DNA from: Clostridia bacterium
Lineage (GTDB): Bacteria > Bacillota_A > Clostridia > Christensenellales > CAG-138
NCBI GenBank assembly: GCA_017459315.1
Contig: JAFUDD010000155.1
Location: forward strand, 1 to 5,240
Reading direction: 5' to 3'
Length of the DNA: 5,240 nucleotides
The notes under the pieces: model-generated
What the model was told of the DNA's origin: nothing
What the model saw: the letters and a program-made list of their open reading frames with translations, nothing else
The model's database searches: none
Shown: positions 1-5,240 of the stretch, one piece after another
How positions within the stretch are numbered: position 1 is the first letter of the stretch
Layout: each line of letters begins with the position of its first letter
Position numbers and translations under genes: made by a program

Positions 1-1185
1 ACACGGGCAGCTGATGACAAGCACCGAAATGCCCCTTGCGAGCGCATAGCCGAATTGCTGCCCGACAAGCAGCCACACAATCAGCGTCACAACCGCAATC
101 GAAAACACGACCGGGACGAACACGCCCGAAACCTTGTCTGCGATCTTCGCAATCGGGGCCTTGGTCGCCGCGGCGTCGCTGACCATGCGGATGATCTGCG
201 ACAGCGTTGTGTCCTCGCCCACGCGGGTCGCGCGGCACTTCAGATAGCCGGACTGGTTGACCGTCGCCGCCGCGACCGTATCGCCCACAGCCTTATCGAC
301 CGGGATGCTCTCGCCGGTGAGCGCCGCCTCATTGACCGCGCTCGAGCCCTCTAAAACGACGCCGTCCACCGGAATGTTTTCGCCGGGGCGCACGACAAAG
401 ATATCCCCCGCCGCCACCGACTCAATCGGCACCTCAACCTCTTTGCCGTCGCGCAGCAGCACGGCCGTCTTGGGCGCGAGCTTCATCAGCCCCTTCAGCG
501 CGTCGGTCGTCTTGCCCTTGGAGCGCGCCTCCAGCATCTTGCCGACCGTGATCAGCGTGAGGATAATCGCCGCGGACTCGAAATAGAAGCTCATCATCAG
601 CTTCATGACCGCATCGCTGTCGCCGTCAACCGTGGCGCGCGTCATGGCAAACAGCACGCCGACGCTCCACACAAACGACACGCCGGAGCCGAGCGCCACG
701 AGCGTATCCATGTTCGGCGCGCGATGCCACAGCGATCGGAAGCCGCTGATGAAGAACTTTTTGTTGATCAGCATAATGACTGCGGCAAGGAGCATCTGCA
801 CAAGCCCCATCGCCACATGGTTGTCGTCAAAGAAGCGCGGCAGCGGCCAGCCCCACATCATGTGTCCCATCGAGACATACATCAAGGGTATAAGCAGCGC
901 GACCGACGCGATCAGCCGTTTTTTCAGCACCGGCGTTTCGCGGTCCTTCAGCGCGTCCTCGTCCGCAGAAGGCGCGGCCTTTGCCTCGCCTTTTTTCGTC
1001 GCGCCGTAGCCCGCCTTTTCGACGGCGGCAATGATCGCGGCGGGGCTTGCCGTCCCCTCCACGCCCATCGAATTGGTCAACAGGCTGACCGAGCAGCTCG
1101 TCACGCCCTCGACGCCGTTCACGGCCTTCTCGACCCGCGCAGCGCACGCGGCGCAGCTCATGCCCGTTACGTTATATTGTTCCAT
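1..1185 (-). CDS. copA: Copper-exporting P1B-type ATPase CopA, N-terminal 395 residues (3' end cut by window edge)
   Basis: This is an inner-membrane pump that uses ATP to export Cu(+) from the cytoplasm. The reading frame opens with a single heavy-metal-associated domain (about residues 1-66) carrying GMSCAAC, with metal-binding Cys11 and Cys14. A charged linker follows (about 67-88), then hydrophobic helices at about 90-108, 124-142, 160-180 and 197-216. The actuator domain (about 220-345) holds the dephosphorylation motif TGES at 290-293. Two more helices follow, and the last visible residues, 393-395, are the CPC motif typical of Cu(+)/Ag(+) pumps. NMDTLVALG at 158-166 is also typical of CopA. 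Family members are usually 750-850 residues, so roughly half is present; the DKTGT phosphorylation site and ATP-binding domain lie beyond base 1. The ATG at 1183-1185 is the only in-frame choice and has GGAAGGA 10 bases upstream (1196-1202). A strong promoter and terminator separate it from the sugar operon, so it is a separate unit. Ag(+) transport is possible; Zn or Cd export is unlikely given CPC. Confidence 0.95.
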   Translation of the reverse strand, partial: MEQYNVTGMSCAACAARVEKAVNGVEGVTSCSVSLLTNSMGVEGTASPAAIIAAVEKAGYGATKKGEAKAAPSADEDALKDRETPVLKKRLIASVALLIPLMYVSMGHMMWGWPLPRFFDDNHVAMGLVQMLLAAVIMLINKKFFISGFRSLWHRAPNMDTLVALGSGVSFVWSVGVLFAMTRATVDGDSDAVMKLMMSFYFESAAIILTLITVGKMLEARSKGKTTDALKGLMKLAPKTAVLLRDGKEVEVPIESVAAGDIFVVRPGENIPVDGVVLEGSSAVNEAALTGESIPVDKAVGDTVAAATVNQSGYLKCRATRVGEDTTLSQIIRMVSDAAATKAPIAKIADKVSGVFVPVVFSIAVVTLIVWLLVGQQFGYALARGISVLVISCPC

Positions 1186-1213
1186 ACGGTTCCATTCCTT
1201 CCGTTTGAAGCAT
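1172..1213 (-). CDS. Possible 13-codon leader ORF overlapping the copA start
   Basis: A short frame in the copA leader encodes [13 protein letters not shown]. Its ATG (1211-1213) has AGGA at 1219-1222, five bases upstream, which is good Shine-Dalgarno spacing. The frame runs through the copA ribosome binding site and start codon in another frame and stops with TAA at 1172-1174, eight bases past the copA start codon. It has no cysteine or histidine cluster that would suggest copper sensing. If translated, it could couple to or compete with copA initiation. That is inference only: a frame this short can arise by chance. Confidence 0.2.
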   Translation of the reverse strand: MLQTEGMEPYGTI

Positions 1214-1234
1214 TTAATTCCTACTGTTTTGCTT

Positions 1235-1247
1235 GTGTATTATACAC
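1235..1247. promoter_or_regulatory. Palindrome over the copA -10 box, candidate operator
   Basis: The minus strand reads GTGTATAATACAC, a perfect 6-bp inverted repeat around one central base. It covers the whole -10 hexamer and the last three spacer bases, where a bound repressor would block RNA polymerase. It contains TGTA...TACA half-sites, the reverse orientation of the TACAnnTGTA box bound by CopY repressors, so it is not a standard cop box. The adjacent GTATCGGG in the spacer could instead be part of a CsoR-type site. Part of the symmetry comes from the -10 consensus itself, so the operator role is tentative. Confidence 0.35.
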
Positions 1248-1267
1248 CCGATACGGCGTTCTGTCAA
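1239..1267 (-). promoter_or_regulatory. Full-consensus sigma-70/sigma-A promoter of copA
   Basis: Read on the minus strand, TTGACA (1262-1267) is followed by a 17-base spacer (1245-1261) and TATAAT (1239-1244). Both hexamers match consensus at every position and the spacer length is optimal. Transcription would be expected to start near 1232, giving a leader of about 47 bases before the copA ATG at 1185. The lack of any weakening mismatch suggests that expression is limited by a repressor rather than by an activator, as is common for metal-efflux genes (inference). Confidence 0.85.
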
Positions 1268-1273
1268 TCACGC

Positions 1274-1304
1274 AAAAGCGCCGCAGGTATTTTGCGGCGC
1301 TTTT
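1274..1304 (-). terminator. Intrinsic terminator of the GH2-symporter operon
   Basis: A perfect 12-bp inverted repeat has arms AAAAGCGCCGCA (1274-1285) and TGCGGCGCTTTT (1293-1304) around a 7-base loop. The GC-rich core flanked by A and T runs is the form of a rho-independent terminator and could work in both directions. It lies 30 bases after the symporter stop codon and ends 6 bases before the copA -35 box, so it would insulate copA from read-through. The T run is only four bases and belongs to the stem, so efficiency cannot be judged by eye. Confidence 0.85.
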
Positions 1305-1334
1305 AGGATGTGTATTCGGGACGGGTTTTATCGC

Positions 1335-2819
1335 TTACTTGCCGTTGCGCTTGGCCAGCTCCTTGCAGATGCGGTCGTATTCCGGTTCGTCGAGGGTGTA
1401 GAACTTCTTATAGAGCAGGAACGCAATGAACATCAGCAGGCAGGACGGAATGACCATGCAGAGCAGCAGGCCGAGCGTCTCGCCGTGGGTAACGTTGGAC
1501 AGGACATTGCCGATCTCGGCGATCTTGGCGGCCTCGGTGATCTCGCCCGCGGAGGCGGCGCGCTCGAGATCGGAGATCTCGTTCGTATAGTTGATGACGC
1601 CGCAGACGAGGAACGTGCCGGTCGCAATCGCCGCATAGATGGCGGAGGCGAGCTTGGTGATGAACGGACGCAGCGAGGAGATGATGCCCTCATCGCGGGT
1701 GCCGTTCTTATACTCGTTGTACTCGACGGTGTTCATAATGGAGATCATCATGATAAGATAGAAGCCGTACTGACCGAAGTTGGCGAGCATATAGCCGAAC
1801 GTGATCAAGGCGAACTTGACGACCGCCGCAGTCGCGCTCGAAAGGAACAAACCGCCGATCAGCATGATCCCGTAGCCGACCGCCGCTATGATCATGAGAA
1901 GGTTTAAGAGCTTCTTTCTTTGCAGCTTCTTGGAGATGGCCGGATAGAAAATCATCAGGAACGCGGTGACGATCATGCCGAGCATCTGGAACAGCGTAAA
2001 GTAGCCGCCCTCATACCCGAAGTCGAAGTAAATATACATCGAGCCGATGCCGGACAGGATGATGCCGTTGCCGATCTGCTGAATAATGAACGCCAAGGCG
2101 ACCCAAAGGAGCTGATCGTTGCCAGTGATCGTGTTCCAGATCTTCTTAAAGCTGACCGGCGGAACCGGCTCGTTGGAGTACGTGCGCTGCTCCTTGACGC
2201 CGAAGACGGTGAAGCAGAGGAACGCGGGCGCGATGATTGCAAACAGCAGGGCGATCACGCCGTAAGCCGTGACGGCGCTGCCGCCGATGGCGTTGGAGCC
2301 GGCGGTGAGCATCGGGATCAAGGCGACGGCGAGCGTGCCGCCGATACCCGCAAACAGGTTCGCGCGGGACGTGTAGGCGTTACGCATATCCGGGTCGGAG
2401 CTGAGCGCCGGAACCATGCCCCAGTAGGAGATGTCGTGCATCGTGTAGGTAATGCTGTACGCAAAGTACATGATGCCGAAGAACACGACGAACGGCCAGC
2501 CCTGCAGCGGGATGTTGAACGTGAGATAAATAACGATTGAGGTCGTGAGAATACCGATCACAAGCCACGGCTTGAACTTGCCCCATTTGGTGCGGGTGCG
2601 CTCGATGATGTTGCCCATCAGCGGGTCGTTCAGCGCGTCGAAGATACGCGCCGCAATCATGATCGCGGTGATCGCGCCGAGCTGGGCCGGATCGAGGTGC
2701 CGGGTCAGCATCACGAACGTCAAAAGATAGCTGTTGATCAGGTTATACACCATATCCCGACCGACGGTGCCGAGTGGGAAGAACCATAGGTTCCTCTTTT
2801 GTACTTTCTTGTCTTCCAT
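1335..2819 (-). CDS. GPH-family (MelB/UidB/XylP-type) glycoside:cation symporter
   Basis: This is an inner-membrane secondary transporter of the major facilitator fold that imports a sugar or glycoside with Na(+) or H(+). The 494-residue protein shows about twelve hydrophobic segments and the family signatures. RIFDALNDPLMG at 58-69 supplies Arg58, Asp61, Asn64 and Asp65, which line up with the helix II cation-site residues of E. coli MelB (Arg52, Asp55, Asn58, Asp59). Asp129 in YTMHDISYWG matches MelB Asp124. VEYNEYKNGTRDEGI at 365-379 and Lys389 match the conserved helix X-XI segment, including MelB Lys377. The key coupling residues are therefore intact. A polar, partly helical stretch (about 411-445) separates the last two helices. 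The ATG is preceded by GGGGAAGG (2825-2832) five bases away, and the gene starts 18 bp after the glycosidase stop, so the two should be co-transcribed. The substrate is presumably the glycoside cut by the neighbouring GH2 enzyme; the transporter sequence alone does not reveal it. Confidence 0.92.
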   Translation of the reverse strand: MEDKKVQKRNLWFFPLGTVGRDMVYNLINSYLLTFVMLTRHLDPAQLGAITAIMIAARIFDALNDPLMGNIIERTRTKWGKFKPWLVIGILTTSIVIYLTFNIPLQGWPFVVFFGIMYFAYSITYTMHDISYWGMVPALSSDPDMRNAYTSRANLFAGIGGTLAVALIPMLTAGSNAIGGSAVTAYGVIALLFAIIAPAFLCFTVFGVKEQRTYSNEPVPPVSFKKIWNTITGNDQLLWVALAFIIQQIGNGIILSGIGSMYIYFDFGYEGGYFTLFQMLGMIVTAFLMIFYPAISKKLQRKKLLNLLMIIAAVGYGIMLIGGLFLSSATAAVVKFALITFGYMLANFGQYGFYLIMMISIMNTVEYNEYKNGTRDEGIISSLRPFITKLASAIYAAIATGTFLVCGVINYTNEISDLERAASAGEITEAAKIAEIGNVLSNVTHGETLGLLLCMVIPSCLLMFIAFLLYKKFYTLDEPEYDRICKELAKRNGK

Positions 2820-2824
2820 GTTTT

Positions 2825-2832
2825 CCTTCCCC
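2825..2832 (-). promoter_or_regulatory. Ribosome binding site of the symporter gene in the 18-bp operon gap
   Basis: GGGGAAGG lies five bases before the symporter ATG at 2817-2819, inside the 18-bp gap that follows the glycosidase TAA (2838-2840). The gap has room for little else, and no promoter or hairpin is visible in it, which supports a two-gene operon. Confidence 0.75.
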
Positions 2833-2837
2833 TTGTC

Positions 2838-5180
2838 TTATTTGATCGTGAACCGGATCGTTACATCCGGAAGATTCCCGCATTGCACGGTCAGCGCCGC
2901 TTCGCCCGGCTTGCCCAAGGTTCGCACATACGCGCCCGTGCTGCCACCCTCCAGCGTGGCGACCGCAGGCCCCATCAGCTCCAGATCGCCCTCGACCCTA
3001 AACGTGACCGGCAGCTGCGCATACGGCGTCAGATTGCCGTTTTCATCGACGATCCGCACGCGGATCGACGCCATATCGAAAGTATCGCCCTCGAAAAGCG
3101 TCGTCGCGCTCGGCGTGACCATAAGGTGCAGATTCGCGTTCGGCGTCTTGGTGACGGACGCAACGACCTCGCCGTTTTTCACGGCGTCGAAACGCCAGCG
3201 CACGGACTCGCCGCCCCAGTTGCCGATGTACTTGCCGTACAGCCGGTTGCCGTCGTCGGGCTTTAAGCCGCAGCGCACAAGCGTGAGGCCGAGCTTGGCC
3301 TTCTCGCTCGCGGGCAGCTTATCCATGCCGCCGCACTTGGCTGCCAGCACCAGTATGTCGTGCAGGGCCGCCGCCTTCTTGCCCGCAAGGCCCTCCTCGC
3401 TTTCGAGCAAATGCCCCACGATATCGTCGATCAGCATTGGCGGATGCTTTAGGCCCGTCCACGGCAGCGGCTTAAACTCGGTCACGAGCTTGTCATTCTT
3501 ATACAGCACAACGGTGTCGGCGTTCGTGAACGCATACATCGGGCCGATCTGCGCGGCGGCATAGTCGCCCGCGTCCATCGGCGTTGTGACCTCCAGGAAC
3601 GGCTTTTCGTCCCCTTGGCTTGCGTAGGCCGCGGCGGCGAGCTTCGGATTGCGGAACGCGTCCAGTACGCCGTGATAGCAGATGCGGTCGCCGGAGCCGA
3701 AGTCCTTGTGCGTCGCATAGTCGAACATGCACCAGCCGAAGCAGCCCGCATGCTCGCCGGACGCCATCGCCGCGTTCAGCACGTGCGCGTGCCGCAGCGT
3801 CTGCGACTGGCGCTTTTCCCACGGATCGAACGGCTTGGTCGGGAACATGTGCCCGTCGTGCTCGGAGATCAAAAAGCCCTTGTTCATATCGGGCGTGATG
3901 TCCTTTTTCTTCTGGATCGGCTTTTCCGGATCGAACGGCGTAAAGTCGTTATACGCGTATACGTCCTCCCAAAGATGGCTCTTGGCAAAGTACCGCACGC
4001 CGGAGGTCTGCCGCGAGGGGTCAAGCTCATGCGCGAGCGCGTTCGTCTTTTTATACAGCTCGTCACAGTCCTGACTCTCGTTGATGCGAACGCCCCACAG
4101 CACGACCGACGGATGGTTGCGGTTCTCCAGAATCATGTCGCGCACGTTCTCGATTGCCTGCTGCTGCCATGCTTCGTCGCCGATGTGCTGCCAGCCGGGG
4201 ATCTCGGTGAATACGCAGAGGCCGAGCCGGTCGCACGCGTCGAAGAAGTGACGGCTTTGCGGATAATGCGAGGTGCGAACCGCGTTGCAGGCCAGCTCCT
4301 CCTTTAAGATGCGCGCATCCTCGGCCTGCAGGCTTTTGGTCGCCGCATAGCCGATATACGGATAGCATTGATGGCGGTCAAGGCCGCGCAGGAAGTATTT
4401 TTCGCCGTTCAGATACAGCCCGTCGGCCTTGAACTCTGCGGTGCGGAAGCCGAACGAAACGGTCATCTGGTCGAGCGTCACATCCCCCTCGCCGAGCAAA
4501 GAGACCTCGGCGGTGTAGAGGTTCGGCGTTTCGGGCGACCACGGCTTCGCCTCGGACACGGGCAGGATATGCGTACGCTCACCGTTCATGGATTCGGCAT
4601 GGCATTGGCCGTTCGCGTCGATGATGCGGACGCGGATGCGCACGGAGTCGGGGCCGTCCACCGTGCAGGCGACCTTGGCGGTTTTCAAATCGGGCGTGTG
4701 CACAAATACATCGGCCAGATAGGTGCGGTTGCGCACGTCGAGCCACGCCTCCCGATAGAGGCCGCCGTAGGTCAGATAGTCGATCACATAGCCGAACGGC
4801 GGGATCTCGCCGTTTTCGGTGCAGTCGAGCTTAACGGCAATCAGATTGTCGCCGCCGTAGCGGACATGCTCGGTGATTTCCAAAGCGAATCCCGTATAGC
4901 CGCAGCGATGCGAGCCGATCTCCGTGCCGTTGACGTAGACCGTCGCAATGTGCGCCGCGCCTTCAAAGCGGAGGAACAGGCGTTTCCCGTGCTTCTCCGC
5001 CGGAATGAAGATCGTGCGGCGATACCCGCAGACCATTTCATAATCGGCAGGCGACGCATAGTGCAGCGGCAGCTCCTTGACATTATGCGGCAGCCGCACG
5101 ACCGGGAACTGTCCGTCGCCGCGCAAAAAAGCGTCGTCCCAATTCGGTGAAAATTCCCATCCTCCCGAAAGACTTCTCAT
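2838..5180 (-). CDS. Cytoplasmic family 2 glycoside hydrolase, beta-galactosidase-like
   Basis: This is a retaining beta-glycosidase that probably cleaves an imported beta-linked sugar. Residues are counted from the ATG at 5178-5180 (780 aa). Visible parts are an N-terminal sugar-binding jelly roll (about 2-150), an immunoglobulin-like domain (about 155-250), a catalytic TIM barrel (about 250-517), a second sandwich region (about 545-680) holding a helical insertion, and a C-terminal Ig-like domain (about 680-780). The barrel carries RGLDRHQ, the SHYP...DRLGL...TEIPGW signature from 304, the acid/base Glu368 in WGVRINES and the likely nucleophile Glu440 in SEHDGH. The first motif has one residue more between Trp and Asn-Glu than the usual WSxGNE. 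The NxKG motif of beta-glucuronidases is absent: the matching stretch reads SGDRICYHGV. No signal peptide is seen. An in-frame ATG at 5217-5219 would add 13 residues, but 5180 is preferred because AAGGGAG lies five bases before it and the frame then begins just before SLSGGWEF, where GH2 homology starts. Family assignment is firm; substrate is not. Confidence 0.93.
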   Translation of the reverse strand: MRSLSGGWEFSPNWDDAFLRGDGQFPVVRLPHNVKELPLHYASPADYEMVCGYRRTIFIPAEKHGKRLFLRFEGAAHIATVYVNGTEIGSHRCGYTGFALEITEHVRYGGDNLIAVKLDCTENGEIPPFGYVIDYLTYGGLYREAWLDVRNRTYLADVFVHTPDLKTAKVACTVDGPDSVRIRVRIIDANGQCHAESMNGERTHILPVSEAKPWSPETPNLYTAEVSLLGEGDVTLDQMTVSFGFRTAEFKADGLYLNGEKYFLRGLDRHQCYPYIGYAATKSLQAEDARILKEELACNAVRTSHYPQSRHFFDACDRLGLCVFTEIPGWQHIGDEAWQQQAIENVRDMILENRNHPSVVLWGVRINESQDCDELYKKTNALAHELDPSRQTSGVRYFAKSHLWEDVYAYNDFTPFDPEKPIQKKKDITPDMNKGFLISEHDGHMFPTKPFDPWEKRQSQTLRHAHVLNAAMASGEHAGCFGWCMFDYATHKDFGSGDRICYHGVLDAFRNPKLAAAAYASQGDEKPFLEVTTPMDAGDYAAAQIGPMYAFTNADTVVLYKNDKLVTEFKPLPWTGLKHPPMLIDDIVGHLLESEEGLAGKKAAALHDILVLAAKCGGMDKLPASEKAKLGLTLVRCGLKPDDGNRLYGKYIGNWGGESVRWRFDAVKNGEVVASVTKTPNANLHLMVTPSATTLFEGDTFDMASIRVRIVDENGNLTPYAQLPVTFRVEGDLELMGPAVATLEGGSTGAYVRTLGKPGEAALTVQCGNLPDVTIRFTIK

Positions 5181-5185
5181 TCTGT

Positions 5186-5196
5186 CTCCCTTCCCC
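5186..5196 (-). promoter_or_regulatory. Ribosome binding site that decides the GH2 start codon
   Basis: GGGGAAGGGAG ends five bases before the ATG at 5178-5180. The upstream in-frame ATG at 5217-5219 is preceded only by an A-rich GTAAAGAAA and would lie very close to the predicted transcript start. This favours the shorter, 780-residue protein. Confidence 0.75.
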
Positions 5197-5211
5197 GCCG
5201 GCAAGGCGGAG
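5193..5211 (-). other. Small hairpin in the GH2 leader next to the ribosome binding site
   Basis: On the minus strand CTCCGCC (5205-5211) can pair with GGCGGGG (5193-5199), one pair being a G-U wobble, around the loop TTGCC. The 3' arm takes up the first G bases of the extended ribosome binding site and leaves AAGGGAG free. It may tune translation, but short GC-rich stems like this are common and no regulatory role is shown. Confidence 0.25.
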
Positions 5212-5232
5212 TTTTGCATTTTCTTTACGCAC

Positions 5233-5238
5233 AGTATA
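5233..5238 (-). promoter_or_regulatory. Probable -10 box of the GH2-symporter operon (promoter cut by window edge)
   Basis: The minus strand reads GGTATACTG at the right edge. TATACT (5233-5238) is one mismatch from the TATAAT consensus. A transcript would begin near 5226, about 45 bases before the GH2 ATG at 5180. Any -35 box would lie just outside the window, so the call rests on one hexamer and its position. Confidence 0.4.
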
Positions 5239-5240
5239 CC

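Noticed and set aside
1..1185. Whether copA is a truncated pseudogene
   Set aside because: The frame is open from a good start to the window edge with all expected motifs in order. The cut is at base 1 of the window, so it reflects the boundary rather than gene decay.
1305..1325. GTGTATTCGGG on the plus strand as a second copy of the copA operator
   Set aside because: It shares only the GTGTAT half and a CGGG run with the promoter palindrome, has no second half-site, and lies on the far side of the terminator.
1233..1907. A plus-strand frame starting in the intergenic gap, and another at 1920-2540
   Set aside because: The first would run through the terminator hairpin and then antisense to the symporter. 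The proteins are highly charged low-complexity sequences typical of the complement of a membrane-protein gene.
3482..3502. KNDK (residues 561-564 of the GH2 protein) as the beta-glucuronidase NxKG motif
   Set aside because: It lies after the catalytic barrel, in the sandwich region, and is followed by Leu rather than Gly. The position equivalent to NxKG holds GDRICYHG.
2734..3564. A 276-codon plus-strand frame, with another at 2799-3266, opposite the GH2 and symporter genes
   Set aside because: They lie antisense to well-supported genes, have no recognisable domain, and have the biased composition expected from GC-rich third positions read backwards. No ribosome binding site supports them.
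4368..5150. A 260-codon plus-strand frame, and a similar 230-codon frame at 3615-4307
   Set aside because: Both mirror the GH2 coding strand, are rich in Arg, Ala, Val, His and Asp with no motif, and would require a full-length overlap with a conserved enzyme.
1..5240. Mobile elements, CRISPR arrays, tRNA or rRNA genes, riboswitches
   Set aside because: No transposase or integrase sequence, no regularly spaced repeats and no cloverleaf or conserved RNA core was seen. The only long gap (1186-1334) is explained by the terminator, the promoter and the copA leader.

Overview
The window carries three protein-coding genes, all on the minus strand, in two transcription units. It looks like a chromosomal segment of a GC-rich anaerobic member of the Bacillota (Clostridia, possibly an Oscillospirales-type gut bacterium). 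That placement is inferred from the strong purine-rich Shine-Dalgarno sites, the GC-rich codons with AT-richer gaps, the single-HMA CopA, and the pairing of a GH2 glycosidase with a GPH symporter. No rRNA or other marker confirms it.

Right-hand unit, read right to left. A partly visible promoter at the right edge is followed by a cytoplasmic family 2 glycoside hydrolase (2838-5180). After an 18-bp gap comes a 12-helix sugar:cation symporter of the GPH (MelB/UidB/XylP) family (1335-2819). A strong hairpin terminator follows at 1274-1304. The two genes form a simple import-and-hydrolyse operon: the symporter brings in a glycoside and the hydrolase cleaves it inside the cell. The exact sugar cannot be read from the sequence. 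The hydrolase lacks the NxKG motif of beta-glucuronidases, so a beta-galactosidase-like activity is more likely. No regulator lies in the window.

Left-hand unit. Immediately past the terminator is a full-consensus sigma-70/sigma-A promoter (TTGACA, 17-bp spacer, TATAAT) with a 13-bp palindrome over its -10 box. It drives copA, a Cu(+)-exporting P1B-type ATPase, of which the first 395 residues are present. The window edge cuts the gene exactly at the CPC metal-binding motif, so the phosphorylation and ATP-binding domains lie outside. The copA leader holds a possible 13-codon ORF that has its own ribosome binding site and overlaps the copA start.

No mobile element, tRNA, rRNA, CRISPR array or plus-strand gene was found. 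The long plus-strand frames are antisense shadows of the three genes. Overall this is a fairly ordinary region. The points most worth a second look are the copA control region, the unusual active-site spacing of the GH2 enzyme, and the helical insertion in its C-terminal half.
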